A DNA stretch of 64,000 nucleotides from Bidens hawaiensis (taxonomy: Eukaryota > Streptophyta > Magnoliopsida > Asterales > Asteraceae), in contig JAIQDT010003810.1 in assembly GCA_021521415.1 (NCBI GenBank), forward strand, positions 62,001 through 126,000, read 5' to 3'. A program made the translations under genes and the position numbers. The notes beneath the pieces were generated by a model. That model made no database searches. It was not told the origin of the DNA and worked only from the letters and a program-made list of their open reading frames with translations. Shown here in pieces: positions 47,903 to 61,285 of the stretch (the first letter of the stretch is position 1; each line of letters begins with the position of its first letter).

Positions 47903-49975
47903 GGTGTGAAAAGAGAGAGACAGCTTTTTAATGCAACTGGAATTTAATTATTTAATGGTTTTATTCCACCTTTTTTACTTGTCCACATATTATATCTTCA
48001 AGTGGAATACCCATACTTCCATTTGATTAGCGAGAGATTCAATATTTCTTTTATTATTATTATTATTATTATTTTTACTATAATATGGAGTTTAAACTAG
48101 TGGGACTGAACCCGTGCGTTGAAGCGAAGACGTGATGGAAATTTCGTTGATATTAGTATGGTTTAGTTTGTTACGTTAACGTTAGGCACCAACATTCGTT
48201 ATGGCAATTGAAAGAGAGAACCTAAAATATGTCGGTGGGGAAGTTGCGGGATATTCAACCTACTTGAAGAGTACTCAGTCATGATAGTTATAAAGAATTT
48301 AGTTTTTGAAAACTACATATAAATTTCTAATATAATAAGTTTATAGTTATTTATAACATACTACGTGAACATCAAGCGAGTAGATAGCTAAAATGGGCAT
48401 GAAGCACATGACCAAGCCAATCATAAGGGGGAAAACTCAAATATAAACAGATGCCTTAGGAGTCCAAGTAGCAAATTAATGTTCTAACACATTATACATC
48501 AATTCTCTACCATATGTCCATATCTCTTTGATATTCTGATCTTTTTTTCTTCCCTAGCAAATTTAAAATATAGGTAACTTATTTTCAAGTTAGAGGCTGA
48601 TCGCAAGATACCCCTTATGCGGTAGTGGTTTATTTTATCAAACAGACGAAAATAAATAAATTATAAAAAGTGAAAAAACGTATTTTTATAAAACAAGTTG
48701 CTTAATTAGTCAATAAAAAATTAAAGAAATCTACAAATAGGGCGCTTAATTATAAAACAACATTTTGTTACACATATTAAACTCGTTGGTAAATATATTT
48801 TTTTTAATTTTTAATTTTTTATGACTTAACCACCTACAGTTTCACTAAAGTGTGAATGAAAAAAAAAGAAAGAAAAGTAAAAAAGAAGGAAAAAAATGAT
48901 TGACTACTACACTATGTTTGCAACTGGCCCGTTCAAAAAAAAAGTTTTCAACCTATATTTCGCTTGCTGTTACAAAAATTTTAAAAAAATGTCACAATAT
49001 CCATCTAAAAAGGATTAAAAACTGAGAACTTGGAAATTGTGAGGCACTTTGGGAAAGGGGAAAGTTAGTTGAGGGCTATAAATGTGAAGCATTAGAAATT
49101 TCATTGGCTACTTTGCCAAACGGTAATTCTATTTTCACGCTATTTGCAACAACTTGATTTGACCTTTTTTTTAATAATTTTTTTTGTTTGTTGTATTTTT
49201 AGTTTATCTTAAACTTTAAATATGCAACAATAGTGCTTGTATAATTTACATAAAGTACGATGTCAAAATTATATTGGTAAATTATTACATGATTGAGTGA
49301 AGAGGTAAATTATCTCATGCAAAACCATTTTTTTATTTAATACATAAAGTACGTTTTCAAATAAAGTACGTTTTCAAAATTTATTGGTTAAAAAAGATGG
49401 TTATACTGCTTTATATTTTGGTTAACAAACATTCCTTTATAACATTTGGTTTTGGGTTGATTATTTAATGTCCCATTACGTATGTATCAATGACGTGGTA
49501 TTATTACGTTTTGATTAGCTAACCTCCTTCACAATACATAATCTTAATAGCAAAAATAATTTAATATTAATATAGAACTTGACGATCGAACAAGCACACC
49601 CTCTCTTATTTGTTATTTGTAACCTCACATATGATAAAGGATAAAATACAATAATCTCTTATCGTGCATTACGTACGTGACACCCTCAACCATATATTTC
49701 AAAAAAACATGCGGTGGCAAATTTGTAAATTATTTCAAATTGTTTCCATCCTAATTAATCGTTGCATCGATTCAACCATCGTCACCGACGTCATTTGCAG
49801 ACATACACTTCAATTGCTTTGAATTGAAATACGCCATTTACAAAAACCCAGTTGCAGACGTTCCATATTTGTTCATATGATGGAATCGATTGATCAAATT
49901 GACGGTCAATTGATAATTGTTTGATGATTACGAGATTATATGAAGTGATTTCAGTGTTCAATTTCATGTTACATG
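47903..49975. other. Intergenic, upstream of FAF
   Basis: A short (ATT)n run lies at 48052-48073. At 48098-48135 'aaactagtgggactgaaccc' followed by 'gtgcgttgaagcgaagacg' looks like a minus-strand Helitron 3' end (hairpin then CTAG|T), but I could not find the matching 5' end. No gene recognised. Confidence 0.4.
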
Positions 49976-50345
49976 TGTTTAAATTTATATATGAACTTCT
50001 GAACGTTTAAAGGTTTGAACGTATAAGTTGAACGTTTAATTTTTTTTTTTTTGCTTTTTTGCCTGAACATTTAAAACTTTTAACCTTAAACGTTTAAAGG
50101 TTTAACATTTGAATGTTTAAGGGTAGGAATTTGGCTTAAACATTTAAACTTTTTGTTTCTGGACTTTTTTTTAGTTTAAAAGTTAAGAACTTCTAAACTT
50201 TTTTGAACACTCAAAACTTCTTTGAACATATTAAATCGTTTAAAGATGTTCATTTTTTGTGAGAACATTTAAAGATGTTCTTTTTTGGTCAGAGCATTTA
50301 AAGGTCTTCAATTTTGTTTCAGAACGTTTAAACGTAATATTTTGA
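49976..50345. repeat. Degenerate GAACrTTTAAA repeat tract
   Basis: Variants of 'gaacgtttaaag' and 'gaacatttaaa' recur about a dozen times at intervals of roughly 15-45 bp, often followed by 'gttc' or 'cttc' so that each unit is partly palindromic. Non-coding. Confidence 0.5.
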
Positions 50346-53150
50346 ACCCTAATCAAAGATCGATTGAGTGCATCATTTCTGCAATTCCATAATCGATTGA
50401 TGAATCTAAATACTTATACACATCAATTCGATTGATTAAATCATCATTTTTGATCAATTTTGAAGATTTCTTGATGTTCAACGACGTTCGATTTTGATTT
50501 GGTTTTTGACTTTAGAGATTTCATACTTTAAGTTGTGATTAGAGTTTAGAAATTGGATTAGATTGAGCGACGAGTTATGAATTTGGATAAGAGTCGATTT
50601 GTAATCGACAACTTTTGATCGCGAACTACTGTTGGGTTATGTACGAAATTGTCACCGCGTGTTTTTTAATCTAACGCTCTGGAAGGTCGTGTACATATAA
50701 TATATATCATTTTGTTTTTGTATTACTTGTAATAACTTTTAATATATCATGGCTAGTGCATGTTAATGCATTGTGGTAATTGATTTATTTTTATCCATTT
50801 TTAAACTAATTTATTTGGACATAAAATCCAATGTTTGAGCTGTGTAATTGAAAGTGTGTTGAAGAATTCAGCACGTTGGTAAAATATATTATAGCATTGT
50901 TCAATGTCGTATATTTTGATATATCATGTTATAAGAAAACATTAGATCATTGTTTTGGTTGTACGATATATATCTTGTACTGATACAAATAATGTTAAAA
51001 TGAATTTGTATTTGTATCGCATACTTTTAAAGTATTAAAAATTAAATAATAGATTATTTTTCTTAGAAAATAATTGGTCATTAAAAGTTTGTGATGCAAA
51101 AGCAATATGATTGATGCAACCTTTTTCTTATGATCAAAAGTGAGGCTACAAAGGGACAAGATCCCGTTGGTGATTTTCTTGGTCATTACTTTTGATTTGC
51201 AACTTTTTCATATTTGTTTTCATGTTTGCCTCATTCCACTAGGTCAAAACCTATGTTGGAATGCTGGTTTAGACTATAATTTAACCAACCAACACACAGG
51301 AAAAAGAACCAATAAAGAAATTGTTTTGTGTAAAAAGAAGTTCGTGATATTATATGTCTTTTTATAAATTATTATTTTTGAAAATAAATCAGGGCAATAC
51401 ATTTATTGAAACAATCATCTGTAATTTTTTTTTGGGATGGCATAATTGTTTAGTTTTATACCGCAAGCAAATATACAACTGTTTTGTGAAATTTTAGTTA
51501 GAATTTAACTTTTAAATCAATATAACATATTATATATAATAAACCATATAGTGAGAAAACTTCAAATATAACTTAAACTAGAATAGGGGAAGCCCGCGCT
51601 TCACAACGTGTTACACGTGACATGAGTACAAAATGAGAGAGGGAGGGGGGGATTCAAACTTGCGTCCGGCGGGTGAGGAACCAACACGGAGACCAGTTGG
51701 CTATAGAGTCCTGATGTTACTTTATGATTTAAATTGTACAACATTTTTAATGAAAAAAATAAAGTTGGTAGAGTCGATCACATGAACGATTGGGAACAAA
51801 ACACTATTAAACCATTTTTTCTGTAATATAGTGTACAATTTGAGATATAAAAAAGTCTAAAACTTGTTTTAAGTTGTATTATAATGAATATGTAACAAAA
51901 TTTATAAACTTTATGCATAATTGGTAAATTTTATTAAATTTAATAGAATTCATTACATCATATAAATACATTTGTAAGTATATATGTTTGAACGAGGCAC
52001 ATTAGAAGTGGGTAGTCCAATCATGCCCAGGGGAACAAGGAACGCACCTAAGCAATGATGTTTGTCACTTTGTTGTGGTCGGTATAACAAATGTCACCTT
52101 TATATGTGGCTATTCAACACCCTTGTTCGTGTTCACTTAGCTTTAATTAAGCAAACAATAACACACAAACGAATAGGTGTATTTCTTTTCTCTCTATTCA
52201 TTAAGAAAAAATACGGGTTTGTGTTCTTTCATTATTATTCTAAACAAACATTTATGGATAGACAATTAGACATAAAAGTGAAAAATTGAATAAGTTTTTG
52301 TTCGTTAGTATATTACCTAAGGTTTGGTTCTAGAATTTGAATGAGTTAATGATTAGCCATTTGGTAATAGCAACAACTACCAAAAAAAATTAAAAATGTT
52401 TAAACGAATACAAAAACAGACAATAAACAAAGGAGCCTAAACGGACAAATATAACTACATGAACAAGCGTAAGAGAGCAAACATAAACAAGTGAGTGTAA
52501 AGAACGAATATAAACGAACGCCTAGGAAAGTAAAGAACACACCTAAAAGAATGTACAGTGACGTAAAGAAAGAGCATAAATGAAGTTTGGTGATATATAT
52601 GAACGAATGTGACATTGTTCATGTTCGATTATTTAATTATATAAACATTTTCTTTTTTGTTTACGTTTGTTCATTTATTAGATGTCACTTCCTATCAAAC
52701 AGTTCAACGGACATACAATTCGTCTACTAGCCTAATATCTAACTACAATTATACTATATTTATTAAAAATTTATACAATAGAACTTTATTGTTAAATAGC
52801 TTTTGTTTGATGGTTAGATTTACATCGTTTAAAAAGTCAAGTTAGTTTGTGATATAGAGATGCATACCGCTGTCTAGTGAGAATGAATTTGGTAAACATT
52901 TGTTTTCATACTTTAAAGGGTCATTATGTCATTTCATAAAAGATGGTGAGTTGCATCAATGAGTGTTGTTATTACTTGTTACCATGTCATTTCATAAAAA
53001 GGTAGTGCATCAATGAATGTTATTACTCGTTATCTGTTTATTCCATAATAATTAGACTCGTAAATTAATCTAAGGTCCACTAAATCGTTTCGCTACGAGT
53101 TTGTTTATTTAATCAAACGAATACACACACATTACACAAGAGCATAACTC
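50346..53150. other. Intergenic, with candidate Helitron and SINE remnants
   Basis: At 51578-51610 'aaactagaataggggaagcccgcgcttc' resembles a minus-strand Helitron 3' end. At about 51650-51710 the minus strand has tRNA-like boxes ('tagccaactggtctcc', 'gcaagtttgaatc'), a probable SINE remnant. 52390-52680 is another GAACGAAC-type element. A 58-bp tandem duplication lies at 52926-53041 ('atgtcatttcataaaa'). No gene recognised. Confidence 0.4.
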
Positions 53151-53335
53151 TTAGTGTAACACACGGTGGATGAAAACCTAGGTTGGCTCAGGGTTCGAAC
53201 TAACAACTTTTGCATAATACTTAGCTCAAATTCTTCATTGCTAATATCCATCCAAAAGTGACACAAGTGAGATTCGAATTTAAGTATCCGTTGAAGAACT
53301 CAAGTCTTCTACCACTGAGCCGCAAATGGAGGATT
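53150..53335 (-). mobile_element. Probable tRNA-derived SINE remnant
   Basis: On the minus strand 'gcggctcagtggtagaagac' (A box) and 'aaattcgaatctcactt' (B box) are spaced as in a tRNA. The acceptor stem does not pair and a second 'gttcgaaccctgagcc' lies further on, so it is not a tRNA gene. Confidence 0.5.
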
Positions 53336-53607
53336 AAGCCATTTAATATTTGAAAGTAGAAGAAGATTATACCTAAAAAAAGTAAAATAAATAAGATAGA
53401 TTGGCACGTGATATTCAGTTACTATAACTGTTATGGTTATGGGTTTGGCCAAAAACCACCCTAAACCAACCCATGCACGCCCCTATTAATGACTTTGTTT
53501 TACCACCTTGACCTTGACATAACCTCTATCGCCAAGCTAGTTAGCTTATCTTTTTTAATTTATTTTAAACTACTAAAAAATTTTATTGCAAAAATATTAC
53601 CATGTAG

Positions 53608-53633
53608 CCCCCCCCCCCCCCCCCTTCCACCAA

Positions 53634-53702
<69 letters not shown>
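53608..53702. repeat. Poly(C) run next to an (AAT)n microsatellite
   Basis: About 18 C (53608-53625), then 'ttccacca', then about 22 AAT units (53633-53702). Confidence 0.95.
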
Positions 53703-53703
<1 letters not shown>

Positions 53704-53839
53704 TGTGAGAGGATAAAAGTTTCGTCATCCCCTGTTAGGGATTCCTTTAAAATTTGGGTTTAGAAACTAAATGGGCCCAACACACCATTCAAGTCCAACC
53801 CACGCACCAATGAATACACACGTTTAATTTTATTCTTAT

Positions 53840-54025
53840 TGTTATAAATATATATTATTGTGGTTATCAGAACCAAATATAGTTAGGCTTTTTTTCCAAG
53901 TTATCTTCTCCTATATATACATGTCATTGTATCATATTGTATAACACACATATTAATGAAATCTCTCTCTTTTTCCCGACATCTCATTGTCATATTGTTT
54001 TAGCTATTAGGCTTGTTTTACAACA
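53840..54025 (+). repeat. 5' LTR of the copia element
   Basis: 186 bp, TG..CA; contains 'cctatatatacatgtc', a TATA-like box, and is followed by the primer-binding region. Confidence 0.93.
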
Positions 54026-55280
54026 CGTTATCAGCACGAATTGCTTTTGGAGTTGGATCGCACATGCATCATAAGGTAAGTATGTTATATATTTGTTCTC
54101 TTTCTGTCAAGCGTAAACTATGTTGTAAGTCGAGATGCTAGAGATTCGTCTTTTTCTTATTTTAAATCTATTAGAATAACCCATATTTTAAATATACAAA
54201 TTTGGGTTAGATCGACGTTCATATTTCATTAAGTAAAATAATGAATTAAGATTTGATTTGTCAGTATGATAATATATCTAAGCTTTTAACTGAAAGTTTG
54301 TGACCAGTATAGATGCTATTCTTTTAAATTCTTTCATCCCACGACACCCCTATATTAATTCATTTATTTTAATTTATGATTTATTAACCATACAGTTAAG
54401 AGGAATAATAACTTGTACTATATGTATATCACGAAGAAAGATTTTAATATTATATTATATGATCCTTTTATTTTTTCTTTGGTTATTGATTTTTTAATGA
54501 GGGAGATAAACTCAATTGAAAGTTTGGGGTTTGATATGCTATGAGTTTTTTCTTGGAGAATACGTTGTTTTTAATTAATATCACATATTGATAAATATGG
54601 TAATATATAAGTTCCAACCTTAAGTTTAAGCATTTGATTTAATTTCAATATGTAAAATAATTGAAGTAACCATGCCTCTCGAATTGGCTAAATATTTACA
54701 TCATTATTAAATTCTTTATATGATATCTCGTCTTATTGTGCTCAAATAATTATTGTTGATAAATAATCATGTTGTTTAGCAATTTATTTACTTTTATGTG
54801 AAAAGAAAAATGTGATACTTATTTTAGGAAGTGATTTCTGTATGAACTAAAAGATGTTATACATTTTTAGTTTTTAATTATATACAATAATAAAATATTG
54901 TTGATACTTTCATCTTATGATGCATATATATCTTCTATGCAATTTCTAGATGAATATTTCTCTTATATATCTCTAGTCTAACCATTATGTGGCATTAAGT
55001 GTGGAATTTTATTTATAAATACTTTGATTTTGGAATTAGTTTGTTTTCACTATACCATAGAGGAGATCGTTGACGAGATATGCGAAAATTCCAATATATT
55101 AAGATTAAGTTTCACTAGGCCATTCAATGTGATTACTTATGAATTTAATTTATTATGAATTTAATTTATTATGAATTTAATTTTGACTATTCATTGGTTA
55201 GTTACATGAAAGTTTTCCATGTATATGTTACTGGATTATTACTTGCTTCTATCTACATGTGCACACATATATGCTTAGAT

Positions 55281-56247
55281 TTTTTTTTGAATGGCAAATT
55301 TCATTAAACACCCAAAAAACGAACTAACTCCAAGACGGAGATAGTTCCAAGCCACAACAAGGAAAAACGGCTAAATTACATCAAAAAATTGAAAGATTGG
55401 AAGAATGCCAACCCTTCCAATCTACATCACATTTACCCCTACTTTTATACCAAAGGAAACCCATCGACTTTACGTCCGAAATAATCTCAGTAATCTTTGT
55501 ATTATTCTTCGTAAACACCTTCTCGTTTCTCGCCTTCCAAATGCGCCAACATGTTAGCACCAAGATGCCATGAAGCAGCTCCTTTTTCCGGTTCGAACTC
55601 CCCGACTGATCAACAATAGTCTGTATATCATTAATTGAGAATAAGAAGATCGGAGGAATGTGACACCACCGAGCGATTCCATTCCAAACTCCGTCAGCGA
55701 ATCGACACACCGTGAACACATGTTCAGCCGTCTCTTCAACTTCTCCACATAGGACACACTTGCAGTCTCCTACCAAGATATTCCGTCTTCTAAGGGCAAC
55801 CTTTGTAGGAATCCGATCTAATAAAGTTCGCCACATAAAAATGTTGCACTTAGCCGGTAGCCAACTACTCCATCGAAACGTATGCCCAACAGCATCTGAA
55901 TTGAAACTTTTAATCCACGACTTAGTTTCCTGTACCGTTAGTTGCTGCAATCGACCCTTATTCCATTCCCACAAATCCCGGCTCGAGTCGAGTGTAGTAC
56001 CTGAAACCATCTGAGAACACTCAACAACCTCAGCTATTTCTTGGACAGTGGCCGGATACTTCTTCCATTCCCAAGTCATTGCACCAACAAAGTCATTATT
56101 GCCGACTCTATCCGCGACCATACACCATTTATTCTTTTCGAGACGGAAGAGTGCAGGGAATAAAGTCTTCAAAGGAAGGGGATTTATCCAAGGATCAATC
56201 CAGAATTTAATACTCAATCCGTTCCCGACCTTACCTTGCATCAAACT
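55281..56247 (-). mobile_element. 5'-truncated LINE retrotransposon (zf-RVT end)
   Basis: Flanked by a perfect 16-bp duplication ACATATATGCTTAGAT (55265-55280 and 56248-56263). The element ends in a short A run on the minus strand (T run 55281-55288), so it was inserted by target-primed reverse transcription. Its reading frame (55381 up to 56247) is open for about 288 residues. It starts at GKVGNGLSIKFWIDPW, the segment just after reverse transcriptase, and contains the reverse-transcriptase zinc-binding domain (FRWSSWLPAKCNIFMWR, LVGDCKCVLCGEVEETAEH), ending LSIF. The endonuclease and reverse transcriptase parts are missing. The first 11 residues of the longest frame (ATG at 56280) come from the copia flank. 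Confidence 0.93.
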
Positions 56248-59200
56248 ACATATATGCTTAGATACATGGGCTATATACACAAATTGTTAATTTTCAGTTT
56301 TGTTGTATTTTATTCATGAAAACTTGGAAATTTAAGTCAAACTATTTGTACGGGCCAACTGTTATATCCACATGATTGGTGTTAAAAAAAATTAGTTAGA
56401 TTCTAGTATGAATTCTAAATACATGCATATATACGTGTATTCATTAGCTTGAATCATACTTTGTAATTATTACATGAATTCAAAGTCATGTCATTTTAAT
56501 TTATAATATACATTAGACATATAAGATGCTTAATTTATTATTGAATTATTGGCCTATTTTACCATCTTACATTTATATATACACATATAATAAAGCAAAT
56601 AAACGACCAAGTTATATGTTTTATTATTATTAATCTCATAAAAGAATACAAATAAGTTTTGATATGACACCCTTGGTGTCATACTTTCTAAATTTCATTA
56701 TTGATGGTATAAAGTATTAGCCTCATTTGGTCATTAGTTCTCATACAATATTATGTGAAGAGAATATTACTTATGAGAACGAGTTGGTTAAACCATTTTC
56801 ATTGTCACGTCTTTATTGCTCCTAAAGCAACAATTTTATTAAAATAATATGAAGTGTTTTAGATAACTTCATACGAAAGTAACACTGTCATGAAACTTGT
56901 TTGGTTTTACTTAATTCTCAAAAGTAAATGTGACTATACATTGTTTATTGTGATCATGGGCATAATTGAAAAGATTGTAAGGATGATCATTTTAATAATG
57001 AGATCGATCATGAGAATTTTAATGATATTCATGCTAATAATGAGATTGACCACCAAAAGTGGCAAATGGATTAATCACATTTGAGAACAAAATATGGAAA
57101 TACAAATGTGAAATCACATGATCGCATGAAACGATAATACAATATTCTCATTTTCTCATATTTATAGCATTGTATTAAAGAAGCATAATATGTATACGAT
57201 CATAAACCTGAAGTTTATGGATCATGATTATATAATGGCATGACCGGTTAGACCACACCGAGTCAATGATGTGATATATATTGAAGAACCAAATGATTCT
57301 TCGTGATAATTGAACTTGCAAAGTTTTCTCTCTAGGGAAATTATTTATTTACCAACTGAAGGAGGGTGTGAATCCCTAAATGTTATGGAATTGAGAAAAT
57401 GATACACATATCCTAACATGATACCATTTAGTGTTTTGAAAATCGATGCATCATCTAAATGGTTATCAAGATCGCAACTTCATGTTTGCATGATCTATGA
57501 CTTAGCTAATAAGATACCAAGCATATTATTCCAGATTGGTATATTTACATTTGGTTATGAATTTGATATCCAAGTTAATAATGGTCATTGGAATAAGTGT
57601 TGAACTTCATAACAGATTATGTTCTTACATAAATTGTTTTGTTAAAGACGATTACTCAACGTCTATAATTTGTTGCAAAGGCAATATCACAAGAACAAAG
57701 ATGTTTGAATTTGAGTACATATGATTTTACATGCCTTAGAAACTAATACACATCAAGCCAACAAGTTATGATACTTCCTGCCCATTGTAATTGGTTTTTG
57801 GTCAGTAACCAATCATTTCTCATCTAATATTTCGTGTGTTTTATATACTGAAATTAATCCACCACAAAACACAAAGATGAGGTCACAAAGAAAGTTGGGA
57901 ATTTATGTCGGTATTAAATATTATTTATGATTATATACTTAGAGCCACTAATGAGATATTTACTTATGGCTCATTAGTTTTCACTTTAGTGAATCAACAT
58001 TCCCAACATTAGGGGGAGAAATAAAGCAGTTAGAAAATGAATTTAGTTGGAATGAATTATCATTGATCCTCAAACTAAATTATATGAGCTAAAAAGTTCA
58101 ATGGATAATTCATGTACAAAGATTAGAGAATCAATTACCGGATGATTCACTGACCAAAAGAGAATGTCTAACTAAGACACCTATACGAACTGCTAATGCT
58201 CCAATTAATAAATGTCCCAGAAGGACAAACACATATTGATAATAAGTCTAACGCACGCGTGTAGCGTGGTAGACTGATCGGTACCAAAGGAAAATTTTCC
58301 TCGAAAATTGGAGCAAATAATGAAGATGGTTAAGTCGAGGTGCAGTAAAAGGTCTCTTGAAAGAGATTAGACATGATGGTTCTTGAAGAATCTTAGGTAC
58401 CTGAAAACAAAGAGCTCTCAATAAATTATATTGTATCATATCTACAAAGATATATGGAATCGAAATAAAGTCGACGTCATTATACATATATAATTAGCGC
58501 TTGAATTGAAGATGAGGATCAATATTTAAGATTTGCCTACGAATGAAAACATGTGAATGAATGGCCAAAAGAAGAAAGACGCAAATAGGGCAGAGTTGAA
58601 CTTTATTTAAGTTGAATTATCTAAATACGGAAAGTTTTTGAACCAGCAGTCCGTGCAACTAAAGTTGTAAAATGTGTTAGATACAAATGGGTCTTTTATG
58701 TGAGTTATGAAAATATAAAGTGATATAAGACAAAATTGGTGTCACGAGGATTTTGCAGAGACCCATGATTAATTATGAGGAGACGCCTTCTCCAATGGTG
58801 GAAGCAATGACTTTCCGATATCTAAATAGTCTGGTAATACAAAGAGAGAATTAATATGCGTCTAATAAATATTGTGATTCAGTTGATACAGAAGGTTCAC
58901 AAGAAAGTTTTTGAAGGATTTGAATTAACAAATCATGTAAAGTAAGTTCTCGAGAACACAATGATTTTTGTGTATCATATTTGAATACATTACGATTATT
59001 GAATATGTTGAACATAAATGGAACTCCTGAAGAGTTTCCTAAGGTAGTTGAATGCTTGAAAAGTTAATTGATACATCTTAATGATTGAATTCTTGTACAT
59101 CAATAAGCATACACATATAATGTACATGATGAGTATAATATCTCAATAAACAAAGAAATTGTACAATATGGATTTTTGATATGTCATACAAAATGATATG

Positions 59201-60196
59201 TTAATGAGCAAGTTTATGCAGCAAAAATTCTGGAAAAGCAAATGTGTGTGCATAATTTGTCAAGTTGAAAAGAAGTCCATGATGGATTGGTAAATGCATG
59301 GACTTGTGCTTACTAAGTATGAATTAATCGAATTGAGCTTGATAAAATATTTTGATAAAGAGGGAGATAAGTTGGATTTAAATAGCCATACTTTTTATCA
59401 AAATTTCACTCTTAAAATTTCACTAAAATCATGCACTGATGATGTACATATCATCGAGAGAAACTTATGAGCTTTTAAAGAGAAAAATATTTTTCAAAGA
59501 CCTTGACAAGGTGTGATTATTGCTCGACTTATAGTTCGAGTATATGTGTAATTATATGTTTATAAAACCATCGAAGATCTAAGAAATTTTGAGACATTTT
59601 ACCATAGACAAATTTAATCCTTTTAGCACGTTAAAGGATGTCAAACAATGACTCTATATCATTTCTTATATGAATATGAAATATTATTGGAAATATCATA
59701 ATGCATATATGCATTATGTCATACTGTTAGCTATATAGGATTATTATTTTCTTGTTTATATTTATCAGCATGTGTCATGCTAGGAGACATCCGAATGAGT
59801 TAAAACATATATTTCAGGTATGAAAGATATGTGTTTATATTTTACTAACCCATCAAAACAAGTTTGGTTAGTCTTGTTTATGCAGAGAAACACATCAGGA
59901 TCATAGTGTTTACCAGATGAAGCAATAAAAGTTTTTACGTGAAGATCATACAACATTATTTAACTTAAAGATTCAAATGTCAAGTGACGAAGATGCAAAT
60001 GAGTGACTACAAAAGTTTTGGGTAACTTTCACGGAAGATCGATATATACCATTTTAAAGGATATATAAATCAGGGGGAGACAATACGCGTTGCACTCTTT
60101 TTCCCTTAGCTATGGTTTTGTCCCACTGGGTTTTCCTATCAAGGTTTTTAATGAGGCAACATCTCCAAGGGTATTGAGTTTATAACCGATGGGGAG

Positions 60197-60382
60197 TGTT
60201 ATAAATATATATTATTGTGGTTATCAGAACCAAAAATAGTTAGGTTTTTTCTCCAAGTTATCTTCTCCTATATATACATGTCATTGTATCATATTGTATA
60301 ACACACCTATTAATGAAATCTCTCTCTTTCTCCCAACATCTCATTGTCATATTGTTTTAGCTATTAGGCTTGTTTTACAACA
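60197..60382 (+). repeat. 3' LTR of the copia element
   Basis: 186 bp, TG..CA, preceded by the polypurine tract GGGGAG and followed by the CTTAT duplication. Confidence 0.93.
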
Positions 60383-60387
60383 CTTAT

Positions 60388-61275
60388 TTAATAGTTGATT
60401 ACTTTTATGTAAATAAAAAAATACATAAAAGAACCTAGATGACTTCACGGTTGTGTGATTATTTGGATGCTTAGATGCTTAAAGTAATAATCATCAGTTT
60501 TTTATTCTTTAAAATAAGTAAATATATAAATTCTCTTGAGATAAAAAGAATAATTTAGTGTTTAAAACATTATTAAAGAACCTTAATCATAAGGCTGGAA
60601 CCCACTACGAAATTGGTTCTAAATTATAGTACCAAATTAGCAAAAGAAGCCGACATTTAGACCCTTTTTAGGGATGGAACCCACTACGAAATGTTCAATA
60701 TTTTTATACCAGCGAAGTCAAACTAGCATATAATTAAAATTGAAATCAATTTATAAAATATAAATACAAGTATATGTTCAGTTAATACACTTAGTGGTGT
60801 TTGTTTTTCTCCTATACGTTAGGAGTATAGAATCTAAAAGGGAGTTTATAAAAAATATTTTTATGTAAGAACCATATAATCTTTATATATTTTGTTTTAA
60901 ATATGATAAACGAGATGATCATCTAAACTCCGTTATATTTATCAACCAATATCTATAAATGTATTATGTGGTTTTCGTGTTTTTTTCACACCACCATCTA
61001 AATGTACGACATTGCAAGGTAATACCTGGATTCTTGTTATCGACCATTTAAGAGTGTTTGTTTTTAATTTTTATAAACGAAAGAATAATATGAGGGGTGA
61101 TGGGTTTTCTTTTTTCTCCTTTTGATATGTATAAGTTGTTTTCGGAACCTATTAAGCAAAATTTGTTTGTCGCCTTGTCGGCCATGAGATTTACAAGACT
61201 TATTTAAACGTTGGTTTCAAAACATTGCATCAAACATCATAGTCTATTATTTAAGAGTCTACGACTATGAGTGAT
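60388..61275. other. Intergenic, no gene recognised
   Basis: AT-rich. The phrase 'ggaacccactacgaaat' occurs twice (about 60598 and 60676), a small local duplication. Confidence 0.4.
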
Positions 61276-61285
61276 AAGCAAACGA

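Larger units (their letters stand above)
53840..60382 (+). mobile_element. Ty1/copia LTR retrotransposon, decayed, with nested LINE
   Basis: The 186-bp LTRs at 53840-54025 and 60197-60382 begin TGTTATAAAT and end TTACAACA. They differ at about six positions by my count. The flanks are the 5-bp duplication CTTAT (53835-53839 and 60383-60387). The primer-binding region after the 5' LTR reads CGTTATCAGCACGA; the polypurine tract before the 3' LTR is GGGGAG. The internal region is a ruined pol: around 57890 it reads RSQRKLGIYVG and near 58005 FPTLGGE, segments typical of copia polyproteins, with many stops and frameshifts between. A 967-bp LINE inserted antisense (55281-56247). No intact gag or pol remains. 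Confidence 0.93.

Noticed and set aside
49700..50650. Possible MULE or hAT transposase gene between 49.7 and 50.7 kb
   Set aside because: No conserved transposase motif in any frame; the region is explained at least partly by a degenerate repeat tract.
53633..53702. CRISPR-like direct repeats
   Set aside because: Simple trinucleotide microsatellite in a plant nuclear genome.
56048..56290. Plus-strand frames over the LINE (55712-56014, 56048-56290)
   Set aside because: Shadows of the LINE frame on the minus strand.
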